From the NCBI GenBank assembly GCA_963920635.1, contig OY987299.1:64090692-64154691 (forward strand): 64,000 bases of DNA. Reading direction: 5' to 3'. Origin of the DNA: Pseudeuparius sepicola (taxonomy: Eukaryota > Arthropoda > Insecta > Coleoptera > Anthribidae). Under the pieces are notes generated by a model. That model was not told the origin of the DNA and did not search any database. It saw only the letters and a list, made by a program, of their open reading frames with translations. A program made the position numbers and the translations under genes. Each line of letters begins with the position of its first letter. The stretch's first letter is position 1. Of the stretch, positions 63,800 to 64,000 are shown piece after piece.

Positions 63800-64000
63800 C
63801 TAAAACCTACAGTCTAGAAAAAAAAATTCGAATGAAATGTATTCATAGAAAGAAGCTAAATGCTTTTATCAAATAAAAACAGCAGGGTGTCATTGAAAAA
63901 AACAACTTAATTGTCATATGACCTTGAAAACGTCATCTGTGAATTTTCTTTTATAAACATTTGATTAGCCCCTTTGATATACTACGACTCTTATTTGAAA
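63800..64000. other. End of window beyond element 2 genes
   Basis: AT-rich, no ORF of note. No sequence was recognised as an inverted copy of the left end near 50850, so the terminal repeat is absent, diverged or outside the window. Confidence 0.4.

Larger units (their letters stand above)
50850..63900. mobile_element. Polinton/Maverick (adintovirus-like) element 2, nearly complete gene set
   Basis: Plus strand: small OB-like protein, PLA2, hydrophobic minor protein, adenain, penton, small ORF, hexon, unknown protein, IAP, ATPase, conserved protein (with Penelope insertion), integrase, unknown protein. Minus strand: DNA polymerase B and a small protein. Hallmarks present are polymerase B, integrase, adenain, ATPase and both capsid genes. 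Terminal inverted repeats were not recognised. Frameshifts in penton, ATPase, polymerase and others show that it is an inactive fossil copy. Confidence 0.9.

Noticed and set aside
50850..64000. Terminal inverted repeats of Polinton element 2
   Set aside because: None was recognised by eye between the left end and 63.8-64 kb; the right end may lie outside the window.
1..64000. CRISPR arrays, bacterial operons or phage genes
   Set aside because: Introns, LTR elements and Polintons identify a eukaryotic nuclear sequence. Tandem repeats here lack regularly spaced unique spacers.

Overview
This is a piece of an arthropod, almost certainly insect, nuclear genome. It is AT-rich and dominated by nested and decayed transposable elements. 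The only host gene I can support is a tyrosine aminotransferase (TAT) on the minus strand. Three of its 3' exons are visible (33204-33454, 26132-26382, 11356-11481), with clean GT/AG boundaries, separated by introns of about 6.8 and 14.7 kb that are full of mobile elements. Exons further upstream were not found in the window.

Left part (1-26 kb). Positions 1-4630 hold a Ty3/Gypsy-type LTR retrotransposon cut by the window edge. Its LTRs look identical over the overlap, yet gag and integrase carry internal deletions. Next come short terminal-inverted-repeat (TIR) elements (5.5-6.4, 8.2-9.5, 9.5-10.5 kb), a Jockey-like reverse transcriptase scrap (7.5-7.9 kb) and the last TAT exon. An LTR element with exceptionally long LTRs of about 1.43-1.47 kb and no recognisable genes (13458-20855, minus orientation, 4-bp target duplication CTTG) sits inside older related LTR and gag-pol relics (12.4-24.2 kb).

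Middle (26-38 kb). This holds two TAT exons, a hammerhead-ribozyme-like motif, several foldback and TIR elements, a tandem repeat of about 138 bp, and a 603-bp element with TIRs of about 178 bp that still encodes the C-terminus of a mariner-like transposase.

Right part (38-64 kb). Two separate Polinton/Maverick (adintovirus-like) elements lie here. Element 1 (about 37.9-44.2 kb) has intact hexon-like and penton-like capsid genes, a broken adenain-like protease, a broken phospholipase A2 (PLA2) gene, a broken packaging ATPase and a fibre-like ORF. I found no polymerase or integrase for it. Element 2 (about 50.85 to at least 63.8 kb) has a small OB-like protein, PLA2, a hydrophobic minor protein, adenain, penton, hexon, an inhibitor of apoptosis (BIR plus RING), ATPase, a conserved structural-block protein interrupted by a Penelope-like insertion, an intact chromodomain integrase and a minus-strand protein-primed-type DNA polymerase B. 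Several genes are frameshifted, so both copies look like fossils. Many genes carry their own TATA box, arthropod initiator and AATAAA signal, so each gene looks like a separate transcription unit. Between the two elements lie fragments of a Crypton-like tyrosine recombinase element and another long LTR.

All assignments are from reading translations and repeats by eye. No database search or alignment program was run.
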